From assembly GCA_003550325.1 (NCBI GenBank), contig QKWP01000116.1:107084-171083 (forward strand): a stretch of 64,000 bases of DNA, written 5' to 3'. Source of the DNA: Gigaspora rosea. Its lineage: Eukaryota; Glomeromycota; Glomeromycetes; Diversisporales; Gigasporaceae. A program made the position numbers and the translations under genes. Positions 50,129-62,162 of this stretch are shown here, piece by piece; position 1 is the stretch's first letter; each line of letters begins with the position of its first letter. Under the pieces are notes generated by a model that was not told the DNA's origin, ran no database searches, and saw only the letters and a program-made list of their open reading frames with translations.

Positions 50129-50560
50129 ATGGCAAATTCACAAACTCAATTAGATCTGTTAAAACGAATCAAGCTTCAAACAGAGAATGATGTTATGATT
50201 ACACAAGTCAGAAAAGAACAAGGTGAACTTAAAGCTAGCTAGAATTGCAAAATTAGAACAGAATATAAGAATGTAGCAATGATTAAAAAAGAAATGAGAT
50301 TTAAGAAAAGCTGTAAATTTCAGAATAAATGCATTCAAATAGTTAAAAAAGTTCTTAATGAAGAACTGATAATTGAGTATCGTCAAGCTTTTTTTGAAAG
50401 GATTGGAATTTGATGCCTTTTTTCAAAAATATCGAATTGCATTAGAAGTACAAGGAAGCCAGCACCGGTTTCATAATACTAGCTGGTATAAGGATGTTAA
50501 AAAATTCGAAGACATTGTTAATCGTGATCGTATAAAGAGATGTACCCGTAAACTGCCGGA
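50129..50560 (+). pseudogene. Endonuclease-like fragment (PD-(D/E)xK / VSR-like?)
   Basis: The front reads ANSQTQLDLLKRIKLQTEND, a charged helical stretch; after interruptions comes LKGLEFDAFFQKYRIALEVQ then GSQHRF and FEDIVNRDRIKR. The layout of GLELDGY, LKLAxExQGxQH and a following DxxKxxxC is that of a restriction-endonuclease-like family common in glomeromycetes and also seen in large viruses. Stops and frame changes break it, and the usual cysteines after DRIKR are only partly visible. A dead copy; the family assignment is by eye. Confidence 0.4.
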
Positions 50561-52089
50561 TACAAGATCCCCCTATATATCAGACCTACCCTCATTTTTT
50601 ACTAATTAATTTCTTTTTTTTACTAATTAATTTTTTTGGTGGAATGAAAGAGACCCGGCTTTGTTTACGGATAATGGTATGATGAAATTCAAAAATCGTC
50701 ATTCCCCCAAAGAATACAAAAAAATAAGTGTTTCATCAATCAAGCATCCAAAATTTTCGACATATAATCATCTAAATTGCAAACAAATGTTGAATATATA
50801 ATTCTCACATATATTTTTTTCGTTACCTCATCTATTAGCATATGTTAACATTAATATACAGTTTATACTTCAGCAAAAAACTTTATTGATATAAATATAT
50901 ACTATATATATATTGCATTATTTGCGAATATATAAAAATTTTCCATAATAAATCATAGACATCAACATGTTCATTGATATTATATCTTATTGTAAATATT
51001 GAAAATTTTTAATACAAACCCATGCTACGTTGCAATATGTTTATTTTGCGAATTTAATCAATATATGATTGATATAATCCTGACTTAATTTTGGCGAAAA
51101 AACTTATCATAAAATGTTGTGGATTTTATTACAATGGAATTTTAGAATTTTTTTTTATCATAGTACATGATGTATTTATACATAGTAGCAAATGTGACAG
51201 ATAATAGATTTTAATTATGTAATATGAATCATATTATTAGAGTCAAAAAAATCTACAAGTCTATATTACTTATCATGTATTCACGATCCCGTATATATAC
51301 ATCTTCAAAACTTTTTCATTTTTTTATTTTATATAAACATTTTCTGCTTTTACTATTGAAAAAACAATTTTACCTAATGCACATGCTTAAACACGCACGA
51401 AAAATTTTACCTACTGATAAACGGTCAGCTAAAAAAACATTAACATTGCAATTTAAAAAAAATGATTCACCTGCAAGGCCAAATTGAGTATAGTGTGGGG
51501 CCGTGTCATAATTTTCACAATAAAAATTAGAAGCAGTAAAATTAAATACATACTTTATAGTAGATAGTAGTCCAAACTAGCAATTAGTTAAAAAGATAAA
51601 AAAATGGCATGAAGTTCTTTTCTTTGTTTCTTTTGATTTCTTTTTTTTTTGTTTTTTTGTAAGTTTTATAAATAGAGATAGAATTTGTTCTTTTACAAAA
51701 GTATTAAGAATAAACTGTGTACTTTTGTTTTCCTTTTGATTAAATAAAACCAATTAAACATAAGCCCAATAAAGCCTTATCTTGCCAAAACGATATGCCT
51801 CTGTTTATTGGCCTTATTGGTTGGTTATGTATTAATTTATTTATTTTTGTGCATCAGACCTAATTTGCCCTTAACAATTTGGTATAACTATAAGATTTAC
51901 CATTTTTTTTACGTAAAGTTTAGTAGTATAATTGATCCAAAAAGAACATAACCTTGCTCTTACAATAAAAAAAAACTTTTATAAAAACCTAAGAACATAT
52001 ACTATTGAGTATAGACCAATAAAGAGTAAAAAATATTGACTATCTGAACAAAAACCCAGTTGTCAATATTACTCCAAAAACTTCTTGAG
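50561..52089. other. AT-rich intergenic DNA
   Basis: No gene recognised. The only long open frame (51,224-51,487) is low-complexity and matches nothing known to me. Confidence 0.4.
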
Positions 52090-52700
52090 GAAGAGTGAAA
52101 CTGTACTCTTGTGGATGACCTAGTTTCTAGCCCTAATATCAATAATAATCAAATCCCAGAATTTTTGCATATTGTATTGCAAGAAATTACTAATACCTTT
52201 AGAGAAGCAACTTTGGGCACCGCTACTGCTACTCATCCTGCATTATGAGAAAATAATTTAGTTCAAATGAACTCATTTCATAGTACTAAAAATGAGAAAC
52301 CATGGAGTAAATTAAAGCATCTGAGCATACTGCGAATAATAATAATTGGACCTTAGAAAAAAAGTAAAAATAGCTTCTAGTTATTTACAAAGTGTAGCTG
52401 CAAACTGGTATAATAGAATAAAAAGAAACTTAGACCATTGGGATGACAACTATGTGCCAAAAGCTAGATTTGTTCTTTATTTTACTGCCTACTTCACTAT
52501 TCCAAAGTATCGATATAAATAGCAAGTTGATCTAAATATACTTGCCCAGTATAATAATAAACAAGTAGATATATATGCCTATAGTTTTAAAAAAATTGTT
52601 GCATAGAGAGATCCTAATAACTACCTGCTATTGTACAAATGTTTTTGGGTGAACTGAAAATGAAAATTGCTTCCTGGTTAAGTGTTGTTGAATTATGAAA
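52090..52700 (+). pseudogene. Ty3/gypsy-type gag fossil
   Basis: The plus strand contains IASSYLQSVAANWYNRIKRN, then FTAYFTIPKYRYK and LAQYNNKQVDIYAYSFKKI. This is the order of a Ty3/gypsy Gag core (AxxYLxGxAxxWY then SVxxYxxxFxxL). It is badly decayed, with no protease or RT next to it. An old remnant. Confidence 0.5.
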
Positions 52701-52980
52701 TATCAAAGAAACTGCAACATCTTGGGGGTGACAACAAACCAACTACACTATGTTGCTACACTCTCTAGAAGGCTATAATTCTTTAAAACCTATAATTTAT
52801 AGTTATGTAGAAAATAAACTTATGTAATAGCTACAAAGAAAAAAAATTAGAGTTTCTATAAAATTCTAGGTTTTTTTTTTCAGTGCTCAAAGAATTTATT
52901 TACAAAAAAATTTATTATTTACTTTGAATTAACTATATTCTTGTTAAAACAAAGTTATTTCTATAGTCATTTATACTATA

Positions 52981-54105
52981 CTATAAAATGAATAATATTA
53001 TTTGTGAAGTTGTTCTTTCAGTTCATAGCAAGGATAAAATTAATATTTATGGATTCTAAAGATACATTCTATTGATATTGTGAAAAACAAAATACACTTA
53101 GCATAATAGGTGTGCTATAACAAAATTAATTAGTAATTAGTATTATCTTAAAAATGCTTTAGATTATAACCATGTAGCAGAAACAAGCCAATTAGCTGTC
53201 ATAAAAACAATTGCTAGAATTAAGGAGCAGGTATAGCAAACTAATAATAAACTATCACAAATTGTACAAACAGCAATTACTAATACCTCACAATATGTAT
53301 ATCTATATCTTCTATCATCTAATGCAGTTCAACAAACTATCAAAGGATTCGGCACCTTGATCTTTCTACAGAACCAGGATTGTTAAAGAGTTTTATTGTT
53401 CCTAAACATTTAAAAAAAACTTTAGATAGAGCAGATTTTCTAAGTGGTCATAATAAAATTTTAATTTTTACTATATCTGATAATATTCATTATCTAAATC
53501 AATCGTATTCTGAATTATGAATAGAATCTTCAAGACTGTTCCTACTATATTTAAGCAATTATATACTATTCATAGTATATTTTTATCTTTTTTTAATTAT
53601 TTTATTTTCTTTTTTTTATCTTAATTGTTATTATATTTTTATTTTTTTATCTATTATTTTAACTTTAGAGTGTGTTCGTACAGAAGATAATTCTAGAATT
53701 ATGCTTTTGGTATATTCTTTAATGTTTAGTAAATCTGAGAAATCATATAAAAATCTATTTCAAGGGCTAATTGACTTTGAAAAGGAATATAATATTGATT
53801 TACACCCACAAATAGCTCTAACAGATTTTGAAATAGCTACTATAAATGCCATTTGATTGGAGTTTAAAAATGTTCAAAATAGAGGATGCTATTTCTATTT
53901 GGCACAAAGTATTTATTACAAAATTCAAACTTCTGGACTTTCTGTACAATATTACTAATGAAGCTTTTAGTTTGCTAATTAGACATATTCCAGCTCTCAC
54001 ATTTTTACCTTATAATAAAATATTAGATGCATTTGAAAAACTAAAGTCCAATATACTAGCAGAAGCTAATAATATTGTACAATAGTTTGAGAACTATTAT
54101 GTGCA
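52981..54105 (+). pseudogene. Mutator-like (MULE) transposase pseudogene
   Basis: In order: a FLYWCH-type finger remnant (YYLKNALDYNHVAETSQLAV), TAITNTSQYVYLYLLSSNA, an EPGLLKSFIVPKHLKKTLDR-like stretch, then FKTVPTIFKQLYTIHS (region of the first catalytic Asp, itself lost), LVYSLMFSKSEKSYKNLFQG, LHPQIALTDFEIATINAI with the second catalytic Asp, and NVQNRGCYFYLAQSIYYKIQ, where active MULEs have CxFHLxQ (His is Tyr here). Several in-frame stops and frameshifts are present, so it is dead. MULEs duplicate 8-11 bp on insertion; no ends were found. It could be a relative of the source of the long-TIR element at 38.2 kb. Confidence 0.75.
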
Positions 54106-54387
54106 TAGCAAAATTAGATAAGTACATAGAAATGGTAATGTAATTAGAGCTAAGCTATTATTTTCACCTAGATTTTGGTCAGTATACAATAATGTTAAAT
54201 TTACATACCCTCAAACTCAGAATCCATAGTGTAAAATTATTTTGGGTTTTGGGACCCAAAATTAAAATTTTTTTCTAAAATTGTTTTTGATCTATTTTAC
54301 TTAAAACCTGTAATTTTTTGATGCTTTTTTTTTGAATAGATGAAATTATAAAAAACATAACTATATAAATTTTATTGGTCTTCCTTA

Positions 54388-54525
54388 GGGCCATGTTATT
54401 AATCATCTGATTATTTTTTATTAGAGGCCTACTTCTTTTTCCTTTCTTAATATATATAGTCAGGTTTTTATATATAATTTTTACTCCTTCCCTTCTAAAA
54501 AATTATCTAATTTTTGACACTCCCC
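54388..54525. mobile_element. PIF/Harbinger-type MITE, second copy, 138 bp
   Basis: Reverse-oriented copy of 15,616-15,766. The tips GGGCCATGTTATTAATC and GACACTCCCC are flanked by TTA on both sides (54,385-54,387 and 54,526-54,528). It is more decayed than the copy in the large element. Confidence 0.8.
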
Positions 54526-54528
54526 TTA

Positions 54529-56091
54529 TAAAAAATTTTAATTTATTTTTGAAAACCAAAATAGATATTTTTCAAAAATCAATTTCAGTAGCATATATGA
54601 TGACAACCCAAATTCAACTTTAGTAACTTTTTTTAAAGATGCACTTCTAGCATTCAAAAAATATAAATTCATAAAAGATATAGATAAACTAAAAGAAATT
54701 TGCTATTTTAAATACATATCTAATATTAATAATAGATATAAATTTTCAATCTTGTAGTATTTTTCTTTAAAAAAAATATTTTTTAGATTATTATTCACTA
54801 TATAATTTAACTTTTTATTGATCCAAGCAATTTATTTGCATTTTCTTTTTTAATAAACATGACTACTATTGTGCTCAAACCTTTACAAAATGATCCTAAA
54901 CCAAAATGATATTATATTAATTATTAAATTTATGAACTGAGATCATATTAGTTTTAAACTAGAATACTATTATCCAAGTTAGCTTATTATTTTACTCAAA
55001 CTTCTATTACAACAAAAATGTTCGATTCTTTTTATAAATAAAAAACTTTTGGTTGATGAGGATACTTTTATTGTTTATCTTTGTAGTATAAACTTCTGTG
55101 AATATCAAAAAACTGATTAATACAAAAAGTCTAAGTAATCTTTCTTAATTAAATAACTAAATAAACCCAGAAAAATAAATCAAGTTCAGAAAAAGTTACA
55201 AAAACAATTGCTTTAAAAGTTAAAAACTATAAATAAAAAAAGTGCTATTTATAGCAAGAACTTATATTAGCTCAAAAAATCCACCCAAAAGTAACTAATC
55301 TTGCTAAAAAGGTAAACTAAGATCAAAATGCTGATGTTTCTAATTTTCTACTCTTTAAAATTATTTAAGATTTTTTTTCTTCTTAAATAATATAAAAAGG
55401 TTTTTTTTAAATAGTATAAAAAGAGTTTTTTAGTTTTCATTATTATTATTATTTTTATTTAGCAAATACAAATAAAGTATACTTACTAGTAATTGAATTT
55501 GTTTTTTTAAAAACTTCATATATTTGTAATATATATATTATATATATAAATAAAGTTTTTATATTTGATAAATCAGTACAATTAATGAGTTAGTCTAATT
55601 ATATAATTGTTAACTATTGTTACTTGATACTATTTTATCTATTATTATGATATATTTCTATTAATATTTATATTATATACATTACTTTTATTTTTAAATA
55701 GCCTTTATTATAAAAGTTTTTATTAACTATTATCTTGTAATATTTAGCCTTAGTTTTTGTTTCTAGAACAAACTAGATTGGCCCAAGATTTAACAAATAA
55801 TTTATATAATTTAATTTGTTCAAAATTAAGTAAACTATAATAATAATATTGTGCATATTGTAAGGACCCTGAAATATATATAGATAGATTAGGTAGGACT
55901 CCAAAATATATATAAATAGGTATGATAACTTTTAAATTTTTTATTAATTGCTGTACACAAGACTTTTTATAAGATCAGTTACAAAATTTATATCTTACAA
56001 TAAAAGGTTAAAAAAATATGCAAAATAAAATTTTAATCTTGAATAGTATAAAATTTTATATAAGCTATAGCAATATAGTATATAAAATATA
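54529..56091. other. AT-rich intergenic DNA
   Basis: Nothing recognised apart from poly(A/T) and TTATTATTATTATT-like simple sequence (about 55,440). Confidence 0.4.
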
Positions 56092-56099
56092 TTTTTTAG

Positions 56100-56981
56100 T
56101 AGGGATTGGAACCAGTATTGGAAATTCAAAAAAAATTTTATGATTTTTGTGAACATAATTTTTTTTTATAATGTTCACATCAAAAATAAATATGTTCACA
56201 TAGTAGAATTTAGACTTTATAATATAATGACTATTTGCAATTGACCAAAAGTTGATTATATCTAAAAATAAGCTACTCACAGAATTTTTGTGTTCAAAAT
56301 CATCCAAAAAAGGTAGTTTATTTTTGAAATATATGGGGGACATCTAAAGCGGAGACAACTCATATTTAATAATTTTTTCAATTAACTTTAGAGTTAGGGT
56401 CGTTATATATTAGGATTAGATGTGGTTTTAGATATATATATATAAGCAAAATTGCCTTTCCGACATTTTTGATTAACACATCAAGGTAGGTTTAGACTGC
56501 CGTTTTTTGTATTTTTCAAGGTTTTCGCTTCTTTTTCATTTTTGCTTCGCCAAAGATCATCAAAATTCTATAATTTGATTGGTGGTTGATCACATGATTT
56601 GTCTCCACTTTAGACGACCCCAATATATGAAAATATAATCTTTATATTAATAAATTATGAATAAGAAATTATAAAAATTAAAATTTATATTTATACTATG
56701 TGAACATAAAATATAAAATTTTTGATTTTTTATGTTCATACTATGTGAACATAAAATATAATAACATTGATTTTTTAAAAAAATTTATGTTCACTGTGAA
56801 TACTGTGAACATATAATTTCCAACACTAATTGGAACTGCCTAAAATTTTTCTTAATTATTTAATCGTTTAACTGTTTAACTATTTAATTTGGCCGGCATT
56901 AAAATAATTCTGGCCCATGACCAATATAATTCTGCCCGAACATAGAGCAATTTTCAAACAGTTAAATGGTTCCAATCCCTA
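56100..56981. mobile_element. hAT-type non-autonomous element, 882 bp
   Basis: The tips TAGGGATTGGAACC and GGTTCCAATCCCTA are perfect inverted repeats. The flanks TTTTTTAG (56,092-56,099) and ATTTTTAG (56,982-56,989) match in 7 of 8 bases. Inside, ATGTGAACATAAAATAT-like motifs recur in both directions, as subterminal repeats do in hAT elements. It contains the younger MITE at 56,336-56,621. Confidence 0.75.
56336..56621. mobile_element. TIR MITE nested in the hAT element, 286 bp
   Basis: The tips GGGGACATCTAAAGCGGAGA and TCTCCACTTTAGACGACCCC are inverted with few mismatches. A perfect 8-bp duplication AATATATG flanks it (56,328-56,335 and 56,622-56,629). GG-tips with 8 bp fit a Merlin or hAT-type source. 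Confidence 0.8.
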
Positions 56982-56989
56982 ATTTTTAG

Positions 56990-57802
56990 TAGTAGTATAT
57001 TATTTTTATGACAAAATTCTTATGCATATAAACTTGTACATAAGATTTGAACAGGTTTTGTACATGTTGGTAAGTACAGGTGGGTTCTATGATCATTCAG
57101 GCAATGTAAGGACCCCTTATTTGCTAATTAGGCACTATAGCTGCGATGTATATACATATAGGGTGAGTTAGTAGAAAAGGGACAAATTTTTTTAAATAAA
57201 AGTTTTCTTGACTTTAAGCTTAAATATCTTAACAACTATCTTAATAAATTTAATAAATTTTTTTTTATTTTAATTCTATATAATTTTAAGATTAAAATAA
57301 AAAAATTTTTAGCAAATTTGATTAAATAATTGTCAAAATATAGATTAGAAGAACCTTCAGTACAAAAAAAAAATACTAGTATATGAAATAAGAACCAATT
57401 ATTATAGTTAAAAGTGAAACAATAATTAATATGTTTATACTTATACTAAAGAACTTCACTACAAATAAAAGACATATTTTGTGTTCTATTGGTTTAGTAA
57501 ATTCTGAAAAAGAAGCAAAATTGGAATATCATAGATTTCATTATCTAATTTATCATTTATTATTATTATTATTATTATTATTTTGATTTGTAAATCAATA
57601 ATTGCTAAATAATAATAATGATAAAGATGTTTGCTAATACTTGAGCACAAACGTGATCATAAATTAATCACATTGAGAAAGATACATTATCATATTTCAA
57701 TCATATTATCACTCATGCTTCGGTCTTACTATTGGCTCTCAAAAATAGTATAATTAATTTGCAAACATGCAACTATATAATTAGTTAAAATCTATATAAA
57801 AT
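56990..57802. other. AT-rich intergenic DNA
   Basis: No gene. A TTA microsatellite lies at about 57,556-57,585. Confidence 0.4.
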
Positions 57803-57957
57803 AAAGACCAGACCGGGCTTGGGCAAATTTAAAATAAGGCCCGGCCTGGTTTGTTAAGTGGGTTTTTGTCAAACTTGGGCTTTAATCAGGCCTAAAAAAA
57901 ATTTTCAGGCTATATTTTGGGTCTAAGAGAGCCTAACCCAGCCTCGCCCATTTCACA
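57803..57957. repeat. GC-richer patch with GGCC/GGGC repeats
   Basis: GACCGGGCTTGGGCAAAT, AAGGCCCGGCCTGG and TTGGGCTTTAATCAGGCC stand out from AT-rich surroundings and partly repeat one another. Possibly a decayed MITE; the ends are not defined. Confidence 0.35.
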
Positions 57958-58099
57958 CTCTAATCACCTTCTATATATTCACACCTTCTTTATAAGTACT
58001 CTTTGAAAATTAATAACATCTCTATCAAATACCTTTATATAATTATTACTAAAGTGTATAATTATATAAAAAAGTCTAGTTTCTGTAAAATGCTTTTAT

Positions 58100-58470
58100 T
58101 TGTTGAGTCAAAGCTAAAGGTTTTCTTTTTTTAGATTTGCTGAGAAGAGTTTGAACTTTCTTCTTTTAATTGTCTTTTTGTATATTCTAGCAGGCTTTTT
58201 GGTGCCATGTATATTCAAACAGTAGTCAAAAATTTCTAAAACAGTAAAGATTCTGTATAGAACTCAAAGTTTAATTCCATTCCAAATACCCTCAATAGTA
58301 TTAGTGTGAGTACCTTATTGGGTAACAAAATTTGTGATATGGCTAATTATTGAACCAGGTTGAATGCTATAGTTAATAAAGTGCATTTGTAATAAAAAGA
58401 TATATTTTTAATAGTAATATGAATTCTTAAATTTTAATATAGTTAGAATTGGAAGAAACATATTTAATTG
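58100..58470 (-). pseudogene. Merlin/ISXO2-type transposase fragment
   Basis: The minus strand reads MHFINYSIQPGSIIS, then NFVTQ and GTHTNTIEGIWNGIK, then IHGTKKPARIYKKTIKRR. This is the end of an ISXO2/IS1595-type (Merlin) transposase: PGSII precedes the second catalytic Asp and TNTIEGxWxxxK carries the third acidic residue. The segment with the second Asp is deleted and a stop follows NFVTQ, so it is dead. It shows that free-standing relatives of the DDE gene in the large element occur in this genome. Confidence 0.7.
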
Positions 58471-59002
58471 GTTTACTTTTTATTCAATAGTACTGTCTTA
58501 TACACAGAGGTTTTGTATTATTACATTATATAAGCATCAAATAAATTTTATGATAATATACAACAATAACTACAAATACTTTGTACTTTTTGAACTTCAA
58601 AACAGATCATGAATCTGACATCAAACAAATTCATCTATCAATTATCATAACAGTTATAAAAATGAAAGATGGAAGACAATATAACTAATAAGGTATCAAT
58701 TTCTATTAGGCATTTCTAATTGAATTTCAATGAAACTTGGTTGAAAATTTTGTTATTTATGATTTGAAAATGCGGAAAAGCTATTATTGACAACTTTAAT
58801 ATAACTATTAAAATATCACTTTTATTTAGAACATCCCATCTAGTCATTAAGTTACTCTTAAAGCTTTTAATTTCTTGATCTGAAAATGAAATACTAAAGT
58901 ATTAATAATTTATATCATTAATTTAACAAATTCAATTTGTTTTGTCATTGTTTCAAATAAACTAAGGCTCTAATTCCAAAACCAAAACTATATGTAGTAA
59001 GG

Positions 59003-60796
59003 TCATAATTCAGGAATTGCAACCTCATTTATCAAATTTTCCAATCCCTTTCTGTAAATAAATTTTCATTATTACAATAAATACCGTATGTGTCCGAAAT
59101 TAAGCTACCCTTTTTGGCCAAAAAATTACACGAAAAATCGTAAAGTAGCTTATTTTCGAAATATAGCATTTTTTGAAAAATTAAAAAACGTACTAATAAA
59201 ATATTATCCAAATGACACCAAATTTTTACTTTAGGTGTATTTTGATGCGCTGAACAACTTTACTTAATTGACTTTTTGAAGTTTACTTAGTAGAGAAATG
59301 TTTTATATGTAGCAACAGCTAACAAATTTTTTAAGATTTTTAAAAAAAATCAGGGGGTAGCTTATTTTAGGTAGTAGCTTATTTTCGGACATATACGGTA
59401 ACAAAAATATAAAAAAATTTTTTTTAAAAAAAAAGGAAAATTGTATTACCGAGGCAAGGACCCCAACCAAACTTTTTGTAACAAATCCAACAAAAGTGTC
59501 AATTTCTCCAACGGCTCATCCAAAAGTTGCAATATCTTGTAATCTATGGTCTAAAAATTGAAATGTACCAGTATAATCTGGAGATATGTCTTGTGTCATA
59601 TATAATTCTAATTTTAATTTAACAATTGTGAATTAGTTAGGGATAAATTATATGAATTCCAAATGATTCTCACCTGTAGAAGAATATATTACTGCAAGGC
59701 TTCCTCTTTTGATATACTAATTCATCTAACTATAATAAATAGCGTTAATATTATAAATATATGATATCCAAAATATTACGGACACATCTAATCGGCAATT
59801 AAAAAGCATGATACTAACTATTTGATAGTAAAAAGTAGCATGATCAAATATAATTTTTTAATGCTAATGACTGCAAACCGTATGTATATTAAGAAATGCG
59901 TCCGTAATATTTTGAACATCCTTATACCTTATCATATTACTAACATCTGCACTTTTATCACCAGCCAAATACCACATATCATCCACTAACTTTGCAAGAT
60001 GTTCAATTGAAGTTTGGACATTATTGGGTTGTGCCATTATTGCAAGTGCCTAAATTAAAATTTTATTATTTTAGAACTTTAATATCTTACTTTGATAGTT
60101 TGAAATTTATTTTTACCTCTGACCATTTTTTTGCATAAGGTTTTGTATAATTGAGTCGAGTTATGCATGCTAATCGAATCTTCTGATGAATTTTTAATCT
60201 TTACACATAATTCACAAAATTTTCATTATTGTATCATAATTACATTATCAAACCAATACTAATTCATTCAATATATTATAAAAAAAAATAAAAAAATAAA
60301 AAATAGTAACAAACCCATCCATTTTATCAATTAATTCATTAACCATCTTCTTACGACTATTTTCCAAAAACCATTCAATTAATTCAACCCCACCTCGAGA
60401 AAATAATCCATGAGAGACAGAAGGATACCCAAGTAAATTCGCTCCATGTGTAATAATTCAACTGACCATCCGTATTTTGGAACAAATGAAAGTGACGCAC
60501 GAAGAATCTCAGAATGAACTAAATTGGGTGGGATACTTTATTATAAGTAAAGAAAAGCTTATTAAATGGTTTATTTATATTACACTGAAAACAAAAACAT
60601 ATTTTAATTTTCTCATGTAAACGATTTTCTAGACTCACCGAAACATCTCCTTTTGTCCATTACTTTCTAATTTAGTACTTACACTGTAACTAAAACTTCG
60701 ATGAGGCCACAAATTAAGTAAATTTGGTTTTATTATGCTCTTTGTTTGAATTCTTTGAAGCATTATTTTTGAGGAACGGCCTATTAAACCTTCCAT
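59003..60796 (-). pseudogene. COQ9: COQ9 (ubiquinone biosynthesis) pseudogene with introns
   Basis: COQ9 is a mitochondrial lipid-binding protein that assists COQ7 in making ubiquinone. Exons recognised on the minus strand: 60,796-60,639 (MEGLIGRS..., a basic presequence-like start ending PHRSFSYSVSTKLE), 60,518-60,315 (HSEILRASLSFVPKYGWS, ANLLGYPSVSHGLFSRGGVE), 60,182-60,117 (KIRLACITRLNYTKPYAKKW), 60,049-59,945 (ALAIMAQPNNVQTSIEHLAK, LVDDMWYLAGDKSAD), 59,725-59,674 (YIKRGSLAVIYSST), 59,607-59,449 (ELYMTQDISPDYTGTFQFLD) and a short last exon at about 59,051. Splice sites are mostly good (GTGAGT, GTAAAA, GTTAGT, ending CAG/TAG). It is disabled by a one-base frameshift in exon 2 (between GWSVE and THGANLL), TAG in place of the usual Trp before YIKRG in exon 5, and an in-frame TGA after IATFG in exon 6. 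A working copy presumably exists elsewhere. Confidence 0.8.
59084..59398. mobile_element. Tc1/mariner-type MITE in the last COQ9 intron, 315 bp
   Basis: The tips CCGTATGTGTCCGAAATTAA and TAGCTTATTTTCGGACATAT plus ACGG are inverted repeats of about 27 bp with TA on both sides (59,082-59,083 and 59,399-59,400). The interior shares sequence with the fold-back element at 47.1-47.9 kb (TATTTTGATGCGCTGAA). Confidence 0.8.
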
Positions 60797-61188
60797 TCTT
60801 TCTGTTATGACAGAACTTCAATATCAGAAGGCAGTTTATTATTGAACGAAAAAGTGTCAGTCTGAATCAATCGTAGAAATAAATATAAGCTTAACGAGTA
60901 AGTAATATATGGTTTTTTTTATAAGTTTCAAGTTACACAGATCTTGCTGATTTACTTATCAATCTACTCAGGTCTATAACATAATCTATGCAGAAGAATT
61001 ATTAGGCCTCGCAAAGTTAATTTAGAAATCCTTAACTTCCAAGGGTTTACTGGAAAAGCATTTTACTTGTTCAGATATTATACCAACTTTCGAATCAGTT
61101 AAATCACATAATGCTGTCAATACATACTTGCGCTAATGCTATAAATAAGATAATAGTGTTAGAAATTAAGTAAAACAAGTATTAGTAG
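60797..61188. other. Upstream flank of the COQ9 pseudogene
   Basis: AT-rich, presumably the former promoter side. A short AGGCCTCGCAAAGTTAATTT at about 61,003 resembles the tip of the Harbinger MITE at 9,999 but has no partner. Confidence 0.3.
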
Positions 61189-61560
61189 TAGTGATGGGCA
61201 AATCCCGATTTTTTCAAAAATCCCGTGCGGGATGCGGGATCCTGCGTGGGATAGCGTGGGATGCAGAATCCCATGCGGGATAGCGCGGGATTCACAGGAT
61301 TCGCGGGATCGAGTAGAGTTTCTGAATTTTTCGCGATTAATAAATAAATATATATATATATCATCACTAGGAATGTAATTTCTCATTAAAATAATAATTA
61401 TTTCTTATAAATCTAACTACATTTATTACAAATAAAAATGCTTATATAGAGTTTACCTACTTTTAATACATTTGGATCTTATAATTATTAAATTCATCAA
61501 TTTAGATTTGCCTTAATTTTATCAATCTTTAAAATATTATTATATAAATATATATTTAAA
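61189..61560. mobile_element. hAT-like repeat, copy 1
   Basis: It starts TAGTGATGGGCAAATC and has a CATCACTA at 61,362-61,369 as a possible end. The part up to there holds GCGGGAT/ATCCCGC repeats that fold back. The 190 bp after it (TTCTTATAAATCTAA; TTTGCCTTAATTTTATCAA) are also shared with copy 2, so the repeat may be longer than the tip pair suggests. The minus-strand open frames here (61,159-61,386) are only this repeat. Confidence 0.55.
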
Positions 61561-62162
61561 AATTGTAATGGTAACAAAGCAATCAATCATAAGCGTATAA
61601 AAAATTTATAAGTAATTAGGTGCATAATCAGATATAAATGTGCTAAAATTATAAGTGATTAGGTACTGTACATACGTACAAAAATTTATAACCAGGTTAT
61701 ATATATACAAAATTCATAAGCGACTCATAAGAAATTCATAATCAGCTTATAATTTCTGAATTACATAACTGATTGGCTCGAATTTTATTTAACCTTATCA
61801 TTCATATTAAATAATCACTGAAATTGGAGATTTTCTCCCATATGGTACACAATATTCTTGGGACATTATTCATGCAAGAAATGAAAAGTCTAGATTGCCA
61901 CTTTATTAATCATGAAAATTTAAAAAATTTATTTCAACATACAGTTTGCGCATTATCTATGTACGCACGTATATATGGGAACGAAAATAAATAAAAGATT
62001 TGATATTTTTATGTAAATACATCAAATTTGTTTTGTCTCTCATTTTGGGGATAACCAACTATGAAAAAACATTTGGGTGTTCTCTCCTGCTAATCGAGCA
62101 ACTCACGCAGTTTTCTAGAATCGTTTGCTTTTCTTTTTGCTTATCTCTTTTTTGTTAACATA

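Noticed and set aside
61159-61386. Two minus-strand open frames of 61-75 codons
   Set aside because: They are the GCGGGAT part of a hAT-like repeat, with no protein signature.
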